Assembly: GCA_964634355.1 (NCBI GenBank)
Contig: CAZWIF010000051.1
Span: 1 to 9,251, forward strand
Direction: 5' to 3'
Length of the DNA: 9,251 nucleotides
From: CAKPSH01 sp964634355
GTDB lineage: Bacteria; Bacillota; Clostridia; TANB77; CAG-508
Part shown: piece after piece, positions 1-6,612 of the stretch
How the letters are laid out: every line of letters begins with the position of its first letter
How positions within the stretch are numbered: the first letter of the stretch is position 1
Program-made: the position numbers and the translations under genes
Notes under the pieces: generated by a model
Told to the model about the DNA's origin: nothing
Seen by the model: the letters and a program-made list of their open reading frames with translations, nothing else
Database searches by the model: none

Positions 1-151
1 AATATTCTATATTAGCTAATATTTCTTTATATTTCGCTATTATAGATTTATTACCACTTTTTTTGTCTTTGTTTTCCACATATTCGTCTGCTAATTTCTG
101 TGCTTTTCTCCCATAAGATTTTGTACTGTTTGTCTGGACTTTTAGAATATT
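1..151 (-). pseudogene. Possible gene fragment without a recognisable start, running off the left edge
   Basis: On the minus strand a frame stays open for 50 codons from just after a TAG (152-154) to the window edge. The predicted peptide is hydrophilic and lysine-rich and looks protein-like (for example YGRKAQKLADEYVENK), ending at the edge in EILANIEY. There is no ATG or TTG in the open stretch. The only usual start is a GTG at 77-79, which has no visible ribosome binding site. Either the gene begins at that GTG, or it is a 5'-truncated remnant whose upstream part was replaced when the VWA gene region arrived, or the frame is open by chance in AT-rich DNA. The stretch also holds the upstream promoter region of the plus-strand VWA gene. 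I do not recognise a family. Confidence 0.25.
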
Positions 152-163
152 CTATGATATAAT
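135..163 (+). promoter_or_regulatory. Sigma-A-type promoter of the VWA surface-protein gene
   Basis: A consensus -10 TATAAT at 158-163 is preceded by the extended element TG at 155-156. A 17-base spacer separates it from a -35 candidate TGGACT at 135-140 (4 of 6 matches to TTGACA). Transcription would start near 170, leaving a leader of about 33 bases before the ATG at 203. A perfect 10-base palindrome, AGAATATTCT (144-153), lies inside the spacer and could be an operator. Confidence 0.65.
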
Positions 164-189
164 AATTTGTATAGTTTAAATAATTTGAT

Positions 190-195
190 GGGGGT
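190..195 (+). promoter_or_regulatory. Ribosome binding site that sets the VWA start at 203
   Basis: GGGGGT at 190-195 sits 7-8 bases before the ATG at 203. The upstream in-frame TTG (167) and ATG (188) have no comparable site. The TTG also falls at or before the predicted transcription start. The ATG at 203 puts a charged n-region (MTKLKK) directly before the hydrophobic signal core. Confidence 0.6.
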
Positions 196-202
196 AAATA
201 GA

Positions 203-1585
203 ATGACTAAATTAAAAAAGGTACTTTCCATTTTTCTAACATTTATTTTCTTTTTCACAAATTTCACTTATGCTGCTTTATCTACTAACACTCATTTTGA
301 AGTTGTTGATGAAACAAAATGTGAAATTAAATTTGGAGAAAATGGTGAGTTTTTAAAACAAATTATATCATATGATGAGAGTTCAGTAACGTTACAACTT
401 GATGTAACGAACACTGCAGACGAGACTATAGAAAAAACTACTACAGAAATATTCTTTGTTATAGATAATTCTTTAAGTCTAAACGAACAAATCTCAGACA
501 CTGAAACTAGAAAGGATGCAATTTATAATGCTGCAAAAACATTATCCACTAAATTGCACACTGCCGATTCAGATTTTAAAATTGGAGTTATAAGTTTTTC
601 TAGTTGTTCAGACTATACTTTAGAGGGAACTATCGCTGACGCAACATTAAAGCAATCACTAACAACTGATAACAATGCTGTTCTTAATGCAATTGAAAGT
701 ATAAATGATGATGATTTTGGTTCTAGAACAAATATTGAAGCTGGCTTAGAACTTGCTAACCAGAATTTTTCTGGTCAAGCTGATAAAGAATACATAATTC
801 TTCTAACAGATGGAGTTCCAAATGATGACATTCATGGAAATACGCTTCAATATTCTGATATAGTCATAGAAAATACTAAAAATAAATTAATTGAATTAAA
901 TAATCAAGGAATTAATATAATTACTGTTTTATCAGGTGTTAGTAGTGCTGTTGAGCCTACTGTTGGATATACATATGAAGAACTTGCGGAAATGGTATTT
1001 GGTACTGAGGAAAATCCTACTGCTGGAAAATATTACTGTATTAATGACTCTGATATTAAATTAATTATAGAAAATGATGTTTATAATGACATTGAAATAA
1101 TTCCTGGTACTACATTAACAAACATTGTTATCAAAGATTATTTTCCTCAAAAAATAGTTGATAATTTTGATTTTTCATATGTTACATCTCCTAATATAGG
1201 AACTGTCAGTGTTGAGATTGATACAGAAAGCAACTGTATAATATGGACTATCGAGTCATTAGAAGCTGGCGAAACTGCAACATTACAATATAAACTAACA
1301 TTAAAAGATAATTATAGCACTGGTATTTTAGATGAAATTTTACCTACAAATGAAAAAGTTAATATAACTGATGATCAAGGTGATGATGAAACTTCTACTG
1401 ACTCCCCTAAAGTAATAGTTACTGTAGATTTGGAAGAAGAACCAACTCCAGAAGAGCCAGATGATACTATAATACCTGACACCGTTTTACCACAAACTGG
1501 AGTATCAAATATACTTATTTTCTCATGTGTTTTAATTATTTTATTATTTGGAATTTATCAATATATTAAGTATAAAAATGTATAA
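203..1585 (+). CDS. LPXTG cell-wall-anchored protein with a von Willebrand factor A domain
   Basis: Secreted surface protein of 460 residues, probably a metal-dependent adhesin or binding protein attached to peptidoglycan by sortase. A signal peptide (residues 1-24) has a lysine-rich start, a Phe-rich core and a likely cut after FTYA. A VWA domain (about 80-295) carries a complete MIDAS metal site: D88-x-S90-x-S92, T176 and D203 (in LLTDGVPND). It is followed by a beta-rich segment (about 300-408) resembling DUF11 or pilin-like stalk domains, an acidic Pro/Glu linker (410-426), the sorting motif LPQTG (429-433), a membrane helix (about 436-454) and a basic tail. Four cysteines (40, 135, 279, 345) are unusual for such a protein. 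No sortase or pilin gene is in view, so it is monocistronic here, with its own promoter and a 3' hairpin. Ligand unknown; domain calls are by pattern recognition. Confidence 0.88.
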   Translation: MTKLKKVLSIFLTFIFFFTNFTYAALSTNTHFEVVDETKCEIKFGENGEFLKQIISYDESSVTLQLDVTNTADETIEKTTTEIFFVIDNSLSLNEQISDTETRKDAIYNAAKTLSTKLHTADSDFKIGVISFSSCSDYTLEGTIADATLKQSLTTDNNAVLNAIESINDDDFGSRTNIEAGLELANQNFSGQADKEYIILLTDGVPNDDIHGNTLQYSDIVIENTKNKLIELNNQGINIITVLSGVSSAVEPTVGYTYEELAEMVFGTEENPTAGKYYCINDSDIKLIIENDVYNDIEIIPGTTLTNIVIKDYFPQKIVDNFDFSYVTSPNIGTVSVEIDTESNCIIWTIESLEAGETATLQYKLTLKDNYSTGILDEILPTNEKVNITDDQGDDETSTDSPKVIVTVDLEEEPTPEEPDDTIIPDTVLPQTGVSNILIFSCVLIILLFGIYQYIKYKNV

Positions 1586-1607
1586 CAATCATATATAAAT
1601 TATTAAT

Positions 1608-1643
1608 AAATCCCCACATCACTGTAAAGTAATGTGGGGATTT
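1608..1643. terminator. Bidirectional intrinsic terminator between convergent genes
   Basis: AAATCCCCACAT (1608-1619) pairs perfectly with ATGTGGGGATTT (1632-1643). After one C/A mismatch, ACT/AGT pairs further and closes a GTAA loop of GNRA type. The stem is flanked by A-runs on the left and T-rich DNA on the right. It lies 23 bases after the VWA stop and 9 bases after the stop of the opposing LtaS-like gene, so it can serve both. The T-tract beyond the stem is modest on each side. Confidence 0.85.
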
Positions 1644-1651
1644 ATCTTCTA

Positions 1652-3622
1652 TTAATTTATTTCCCATTCTAAAGCATTCCATAATGTTCTATAAAAATCA
1701 TTATCCAGAATTAATTTTGAAATTTGATATTTATTATAAATCACGTTACTAATATATTGTACATATTCATCAACATCAAAATCCTCTGGCAATTCGCCAG
1801 ACTCCTCAAATGTTTTCGTAAGTGTTGAATATCTTCCATATTCGGTTATGAAACTTCTATTTGAATATATTACTAACGAATCACTATCTGAAAGTATATC
1901 TCTTCCAATTAATAACCTTGAGTCAAATTCAACTCCAAATAAATTCAACATCGTTGGTAATATGTCTAGGCTACTTCCAATTTTATTTACTTTAACTGGC
2001 TCTTCCATTTCACTATTCCATATTAATGCTATTGAATGATGTTTTTCAAAAGTATCATCCCTTTCAAAATCTGATAATTCGTTTACTTCATCTAGAGTTA
2101 ATCCATAAGGATAATGGTCTCCACTAATTAAAATCACTGTATTTTCTAACTCTCCTGCTTCTTCCAGTCTTTCTATCAAAAGCTCAACTGCTCTATCTAA
2201 CTCAAGTTGTGCAGCCAAATACCCCTTTGCTTTATCTGAATAATCTAAATCTTTAACAAGACTCCAGTTTTTGTTTACTATATTATTTCCTACTGTTGTA
2301 TAATTTAAATGCCCACTCACAGTCATATAATAAGTAACAAAATTTCCTCCTTCTTCTGTTAGATAATCGCTTGTAGTAACATCAATCATATCTACGTCAC
2401 TACTTGGCCATTTGCTCAAATTCATTCTTTTTTCCAATCCTGTTCCTCTTGCCAAATATGAATTATACCCCATTCCTAACAAATATTCATCTCTATTGTA
2501 ATATGTTGCAGAATGGTCATGATAGCTTTGAGATGAATAACCTAATTTTTCAAATATATTTGCATACGAATACGGCATATAATTCTTCCCAACTTTAGTT
2601 AAACTCCAAGTTCCTTCTTCTGGAATCAAAGATGTATCTGTAATATATTCACCGTCAGCTGTACTAACTGGAAATAAAGGCGTATAGAAATTATCAAACT
2701 GAAATCCCTCAGAATACAACTTATATAATGTTGGTGTTATATTTTCATCTATTGCTAAATCTGTAAATGCCTCTGCAACAAATACAACTAAATTTTTTCC
2801 CTTAAACATTCCCGTATATTCATTCTTCTTACTTGCCTCTTGACTTGCCAAATATGTGTATATACTAATGGTCGTTTCATCTGTCTCATTACTAATCAAT
2901 GTATCCCAATCAATATCTAATGCATTATATTCAATTTCCTTCTCTTCATCTTCTTCACTTTGAACAGCTTCACTTACTATTAATACAGTCTTTTCCTTAA
3001 ATCCAAATAATAGTCTCTGCAAATCTAGTCTCATTGTCGTTAAAATTCCAAATCTATTAGCAGCAATTGTAGGTGAATTTAAATTATAATATAGATTTTT
3101 ACTTGAATATATCGTATCAGTGCTCGTGCTAATCACGCATATTAAAGCTATTATCTGTGCAACTAACCCAATGCTTATTTCAATCAATCTTTGTTTAATA
3201 TCTATGTTTTCGAATTCTATTTTTTTTAATTTATGTAATATCCCCAAGATTACAACAGGTAGAATAAAGGCTATTATTACGTACCATTTATTTAATGCTG
3301 CTTCAAATATCGTTTCTGAAAATTGCCATATCTGTCCTGCAGCATTTGTTGCAGAGTAAAAAGAAATTATAGATTGGTAAATATTATAATATATAAATTG
3401 AGCTATAAACACCCCTATAATTATTCCCATTAATATATAACTTAGAATTATATTAGTTTTTTTCTTTATACTTGTTATTAAATGTATAACAACTCCAAAA
3501 ATCACACTAAATAAAATTACATATCCTATAGAACTCATTGAATTAAATATGCTAATAGAATATATCATTTCTTCATATATTATAAACAATACCCATAATA
3601 TTAAATTCTTCCATTTTTTCAT
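1652..3622 (-). CDS. LTA synthase family (sulfatase-fold) membrane protein
   Basis: Probable glycerol-phosphate or related phospho-transferase acting outside the membrane in lipoteichoic acid or glycolipid modification. The 656-residue protein has about five N-terminal membrane helices (near 6-25, 32-50, 57-78, 114-129, 146-165), an acidic linker (about 217-270) and a sulfatase/alkaline-phosphatase-fold domain. Expected LtaS metal and catalytic residues are visible: E284 in VFVAEAF, nucleophile T321 in PVSTADGE, D502-H503 in SGDHYPYG, and H438 in SGHLNYT as a possible substrate ligand. Length is close to staphylococcal LtaS (about 650). The ATG at 3622 is preferred because AGGA lies 12 bases upstream and the first helix follows at once. 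In-frame ATGs at 3634, 3646 and 3697 would add up to 25 unconvincing residues. It is last in the minus-strand block. Exact substrate (LTA or another polymer) cannot be read from sequence. Confidence 0.85.
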   Translation of the reverse strand: MKKWKNLILWVLFIIYEEMIYSISIFNSMSSIGYVILFSVIFGVVIHLITSIKKKTNIILSYILMGIIIGVFIAQFIYYNIYQSIISFYSATNAAGQIWQFSETIFEAALNKWYVIIAFILPVVILGILHKLKKIEFENIDIKQRLIEISIGLVAQIIALICVISTSTDTIYSSKNLYYNLNSPTIAANRFGILTTMRLDLQRLLFGFKEKTVLIVSEAVQSEEDEEKEIEYNALDIDWDTLISNETDETTISIYTYLASQEASKKNEYTGMFKGKNLVVFVAEAFTDLAIDENITPTLYKLYSEGFQFDNFYTPLFPVSTADGEYITDTSLIPEEGTWSLTKVGKNYMPYSYANIFEKLGYSSQSYHDHSATYYNRDEYLLGMGYNSYLARGTGLEKRMNLSKWPSSDVDMIDVTTSDYLTEEGGNFVTYYMTVSGHLNYTTVGNNIVNKNWSLVKDLDYSDKAKGYLAAQLELDRAVELLIERLEEAGELENTVILISGDHYPYGLTLDEVNELSDFERDDTFEKHHSIALIWNSEMEEPVKVNKIGSSLDILPTMLNLFGVEFDSRLLIGRDILSDSDSLVIYSNRSFITEYGRYSTLTKTFEESGELPEDFDVDEYVQYISNVIYNKYQISKLILDNDFYRTLWNALEWEIN

Positions 3623-3634
3623 TTTTACTATCAT

Positions 3635-3640
3635 TCCTTT
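3635..3640 (-). promoter_or_regulatory. Candidate ribosome binding site for the LtaS-like gene
   Basis: On the minus strand AAAGGA ends 12 bases before the ATG at 3622. The spacing is long but usable. The ATG at 3634 directly abuts the same site, which is too close, and the ATGs at 3646 and 3697 have no purine-rich site. Start by translational coupling at 3697, immediately after the stop of the upstream gene, remains possible. Confidence 0.35.
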
Positions 3641-3697
3641 TTTCATTATATACAAAGATTTTATAGTGGCTACGGTGCAACTTAATTTCCTACTCAT

Positions 3698-4291
3698 CTA
3701 TAAATAAATGTTATTTTTTCTTATGTAATCATATACTTTGCTACTTATATTTTTAGGTTGTTTGCCATTCTTCATTTCTTTTCTAATGTCTGTCGCGGAA
3801 CAATTATTATATTCATAATTATCTATTATCCAAAATCTTTCTTTATTATTTTTAAGAAGTTCATCATTCTCTATTATCATTCTTGCCCCTATTGATTCTC
3901 TGTCCAATATTATGTAATTAAAATTATTAACTAATTTATCGCTTTCTTTCCATGTAGATATTTTTTTTAAATTGTCCGCTCCCATTAAATAAAATTTTTC
4001 ATCTGATTTATACTGTTCTTCTAATATCTCAAAAACATCTATTGCTTTATAATATTTATTAGATTTTATCTCAAAATCTGATACCTGAAGATTATTTTCA
4101 TCTTCGCAGGCAATTTGTAACATATTATATCTATGTATACCTTTAACCATACCTTGCTTTTGGTATGAATCTCCAACAGGTACAAAAATAATTCTATCTA
4201 AATTACATTCTTCTAGTGCTTTTTTTGCTAATTCAATATGAGCTTTAGTTGGTGGGTTAAAACAACCTCCATAGAACCCTGTCCTTGCCAT
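3698..4291 (-). CDS. NadD-family nicotinate/nicotinamide-nucleotide adenylyltransferase-like protein
   Basis: Predicted cytoplasmic nucleotidyltransferase. NadD proteins join ATP to nicotinate mononucleotide in NAD synthesis. The 197-residue product shows the family's N-terminal signature GGCFNPPTKAH (8-18), the GADNL segment (104-108) followed by a conserved-type W at 114, the C-terminal S-x-T-x-x-R site (S165, T167, R170 in CSATDIR) and the typical ending VYDYIRKNNIYL. Length fits NadD. It is divergent: the (H/T)xGH motif reads TKAH, and the usual SYTIDTL segment is replaced by KAIDVFEIL. It is not in the common obgE-nadD-yqeK setting but follows a P-loop kinase. An AAGGAG at 4305-4310 lies 4 bases before a GTG (4300) and 13 before the ATG (4291). 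I chose the ATG because MARTGFYGG matches family N-termini; GTG is a real alternative. Canonical NadD activity is likely but not certain. Confidence 0.75.
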   Translation of the reverse strand: MARTGFYGGCFNPPTKAHIELAKKALEECNLDRIIFVPVGDSYQKQGMVKGIHRYNMLQIACEDENNLQVSDFEIKSNKYYKAIDVFEILEEQYKSDEKFYLMGADNLKKISTWKESDKLVNNFNYIILDRESIGARMIIENDELLKNNKERFWIIDNYEYNNCSATDIRKEMKNGKQPKNISSKVYDYIRKNNIYL

Positions 4292-4304
4292 TTTAGTCAC
4301 TTTT

Positions 4305-4310
4305 CTCCTT
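4305..4310 (-). promoter_or_regulatory. Ribosome binding site of the NadD-like gene
   Basis: AAGGAG on the minus strand is the only good Shine-Dalgarno match before this gene. It is spaced 4 bases from GTG 4300 and 13 from ATG 4291, neither optimal. It also lies inside the frame that would open at the ATG at 4315, which makes that farthest start unlikely. Confidence 0.55.
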
Positions 4311-4353
4311 TTCATTTTTTTATGATAGATTTTTTCATATTTATATGCTTCTT

Positions 4354-4917
4354 CTAATTAAATAATTGTCCGAAATATTTCTCCATCTTTTCTTCAAATT
4401 TTCCATCATTATCAGTGCTAAATCTAATAACTTTAATATTTTTCGTTTGTTTTTCCACTTCATCAGCTATTTTTAAATATTCTTTTTGTTGTAATATGCT
4501 ACTTTCTACTTCAAATTTTTGATAATCGTGTTTGTCTCTTTTCAGTCTTTTTCCAAATTCACTTTCATCTTTTAAATACAATATTACTAAATATATATCA
4601 GCATCAATATTATCTAACCTTTTTAATAGTTTTTCATATACATCTGTAAATGAATAATTTTGATATCCTAATCTTGCATAGACTTCATTTGTAAAAAAAT
4701 TTCTGTCAAAAATCATATTTATATCTTTGCAACTTTCAACGTATTCTAGCAATTTTTCATACTTTATTTTGATTTTCTCTTTTCCTGTTTCAGTTCTATC
4801 TTTTATTCCTGATAACCTATACAAATCTGTTGCACTCATTTTTTCTCTTAAATAATTTGTAACTGTGGTTTTTCCAGTCCCTTGTGGTCCTTCTACTATT
4901 ATTATTGTATCTCTCAT
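4354..4917 (-). CDS. Thymidylate-kinase-like P-loop nucleoside/nucleotide kinase
   Basis: Predicted cytoplasmic kinase of 187 residues, transferring the ATP gamma-phosphate to a small substrate, probably a nucleoside or nucleotide. A Walker A loop is at 10-18 (GPQGTGKTT). A DR motif at 71-72 in DRNFFTNEVYA resembles the substrate-side DR(x)nS/T segment of thymidylate and deoxynucleoside kinases. A basic stretch around 123-130 (KRLKRDKH) looks like a lid that would contact phosphates. The hydrophobic strand IYLVILYL (108-115) matches the core strand that precedes the lid in this fold. The start has a good site, GAAGGA, 5 bases upstream. It follows metG after a 98-base gap containing a hairpin and precedes the NadD-like gene by 62 bases. 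It is shorter than most housekeeping Tmk proteins and lacks their exact motifs. A ribosylnicotinamide kinase role is a context-based alternative. Confidence 0.7.
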   Translation of the reverse strand: MRDTIIIVEGPQGTGKTTVTNYLREKMSATDLYRLSGIKDRTETGKEKIKIKYEKLLEYVESCKDINMIFDRNFFTNEVYARLGYQNYSFTDVYEKLLKRLDNIDADIYLVILYLKDESEFGKRLKRDKHDYQKFEVESSILQQKEYLKIADEVEKQTKNIKVIRFSTDNDGKFEEKMEKYFGQLFN

Positions 4918-4941
4918 ATTTTTCCTTCTTTCTCTATATCA

Positions 4942-4962
4942 GGGGCGAAAATTATTCGCCCC
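4942..4962 (+). repeat. GC-rich hairpin in the metG-kinase gap, U-tract on the plus strand
   Basis: GGGGCGAA (4942-4949) pairs with TTCGCCCC (4955-4962) across a 5-base loop, in otherwise very AT-rich DNA. A run of six T follows on the plus strand (4964-4969), the layout of an intrinsic terminator for plus-strand RNA. All neighbouring genes are on the minus strand, where the hairpin is followed by TGATATAG, not a U-run, and then by the kinase ribosome binding site. It may be an antisense terminator, an mRNA processing or stability hairpin, or a dispersed palindromic repeat. Confidence 0.6.
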
Positions 4963-5015
4963 ATTTTTTATATTAAATTATTACAGGCAATTTTTATTCA
5001 TACCCTTTATAAAAA

Positions 5016-6596
5016 TCACCCATGCATTTGCTCCTTTATATATTCAATTTCTTCCTCTTTATCTAATCTCATAAATAATGGTTCACCTTTTTCTATAACC
5101 TTTGTATTTTCGGCGATTTTGTTATCTTCTAATTCATCCCATATCATGCTTGTATTACTTATTCCCAATTGTCTTAATATTTCTGTTCCCGTACTTGGCA
5201 TAACAATTGATATCATAACAGCAATCCTTCTTAGATTATCTGCTAAATGATACATCACGGATTTTAGCTTTTCTTTATCTTCTCCTTCTGCCTTTGCCAA
5301 TATCCATGGTGCTGTTTCATCTATATATTTATTGGTTTTAGAAATTATTGCCCAAATTTCTGACAAAGCATTACTTACATGATATGAATCCATTAATTCT
5401 TCTACTTTTTCTATTTGTCGTCTAGTATATTCTTCTAAACTATCATCAAAATCAGTCTTTACTGTAATATCAGTTGGTATAACACCATCATAATATTTAT
5501 TAATCATTCCAATTGTTCTGTTTACAAGATTTCCCAAATCATTTGCCAAATCAGAATTATATTTTTCAACAAAATCCTCTGGCGTAAACATTGAGTCCTG
5601 AGCAAATGTCATTAGCTTTAGCAAATAATACTTAGTTGCATCTAAACCATATCTTTCAATCAATGTTTCAGGATAGATAACATTTCCTACAGATTTAGAC
5701 ATTTTTCCATCTTTCATAACAATCCAACTGTGTGCATAAAGTTTTTTAGGTAATTCTAACCCTAATGCATGTAAAAAAATTGGCCAATATATTCCATGAA
5801 ATCTGATTATCTCTTTTCCTACAACATGTAAATCAGCTGGCCAATATTTTTTGAATAAAGTATCATCATCTGACATATATCCTAATGCTGTAATGTAATT
5901 TGTCAAAGCATCTAGCCAAACATATAGCACATGTTTTGGATCATTAGGCATTGGAATTCCCCAATCAAATGTATTACGGCTAATGCATAAATCCTCTAAT
6001 CCTGGATTTATAAAATTATTGAAAATCTCATTTTTCCTTGACTCCGGAACAATAAAGTCAGGATTTTCTTTATAAAACTCTTTTATCCAATCCTCATATT
6101 TCTTCATATTGAAGAAATATGCCTCTTCTTTCATTTTCTTCACTTCTCGTCCACAATCTGGGCATTTTCCATCAACTAATTGAGTTTCTGTAAAATAATT
6201 TTCACAAGGCATGCAATACCAGCCTTCATACTCTCCCTTGTAAACATCACCATTCTCAATAAATTTTTTTACTATTTTTTGAACAGCATTAACATGTCTT
6301 GACTCTGTTGTTCTAATAAAGTCATCATAATCAATATCCATTAACTTCCATAATTTTATTGCATCAATAGCCATTTTGTCAACATATTTCTGTGGTGTTA
6401 GCCCTCTTTTTTCTGCTACAGACTGAATTTTTTGCCCATGTTCATCTAGCCCAGTAAGCATATAGGCATCAAAGCCTCTAGCTTCTTTATATTTTTTTAT
6501 ACAATCTACTAAATTTTCACAATAGGCTGTCCCAATATGAAACTTACCACTTGGATAATAAATTGGTGTTGTAATATAAAATTTCTTTCTTTCCAT
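5016..6596 (-). CDS. metG: Methionyl-tRNA synthetase (short form without C-terminal tRNA-binding domain)
   Basis: Cytoplasmic class I synthetase that charges initiator and elongator tRNA-Met with methionine using ATP. In 526 residues it shows the HIGH-type motif as HIGT (20-23), the zinc knuckle with C128, C131, C145 and C148 in the connective insert, the WLDALTNYI segment (227-235) and KMSKS (298-302), followed by the helical anticodon-binding domain (about 345-510). It ends after PLFMRLDKEEE. The EMAP/Trbp-type C-terminal dimerisation domain of long MetRS forms is absent, and the following 98 bases do not encode it. AGGAG lies 10 bases before the ATG, and 16 bases separate it from glmM. Being in one transcript with fmt fits a shared role in making formyl-Met-tRNA. 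No T-box leader is visible, so control would come from the operon promoter. Confidence 0.97.
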   Translation of the reverse strand: MERKKFYITTPIYYPSGKFHIGTAYCENLVDCIKKYKEARGFDAYMLTGLDEHGQKIQSVAEKRGLTPQKYVDKMAIDAIKLWKLMDIDYDDFIRTTESRHVNAVQKIVKKFIENGDVYKGEYEGWYCMPCENYFTETQLVDGKCPDCGREVKKMKEEAYFFNMKKYEDWIKEFYKENPDFIVPESRKNEIFNNFINPGLEDLCISRNTFDWGIPMPNDPKHVLYVWLDALTNYITALGYMSDDDTLFKKYWPADLHVVGKEIIRFHGIYWPIFLHALGLELPKKLYAHSWIVMKDGKMSKSVGNVIYPETLIERYGLDATKYYLLKLMTFAQDSMFTPEDFVEKYNSDLANDLGNLVNRTIGMINKYYDGVIPTDITVKTDFDDSLEEYTRRQIEKVEELMDSYHVSNALSEIWAIISKTNKYIDETAPWILAKAEGEDKEKLKSVMYHLADNLRRIAVMISIVMPSTGTEILRQLGISNTSMIWDELEDNKIAENTKVIEKGEPLFMRLDKEEEIEYIKEQMHG

Positions 6597-6612
6597 CTAA
6601 TTTTCTCTCCTT

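Noticed and set aside
167..202. Upstream TTG/ATG start for the VWA gene
   Set aside because: The TTG at 167 lies at or before the predicted transcription start and neither codon has a ribosome binding site; the ATG at 203 has GGGGGT at good spacing and begins a proper signal peptide.
4942..4969. Hairpin as the intrinsic terminator of metG
   Set aside because: On the metG coding strand no U-run follows the stem; the T-tract is on the opposite strand.
4882..5250. Plus-strand open frames across the kinase/metG junction
   Set aside because: They largely overlap metG and the kinase antisense, have no family character or ribosome binding site, and read like antisense shadows of real genes.
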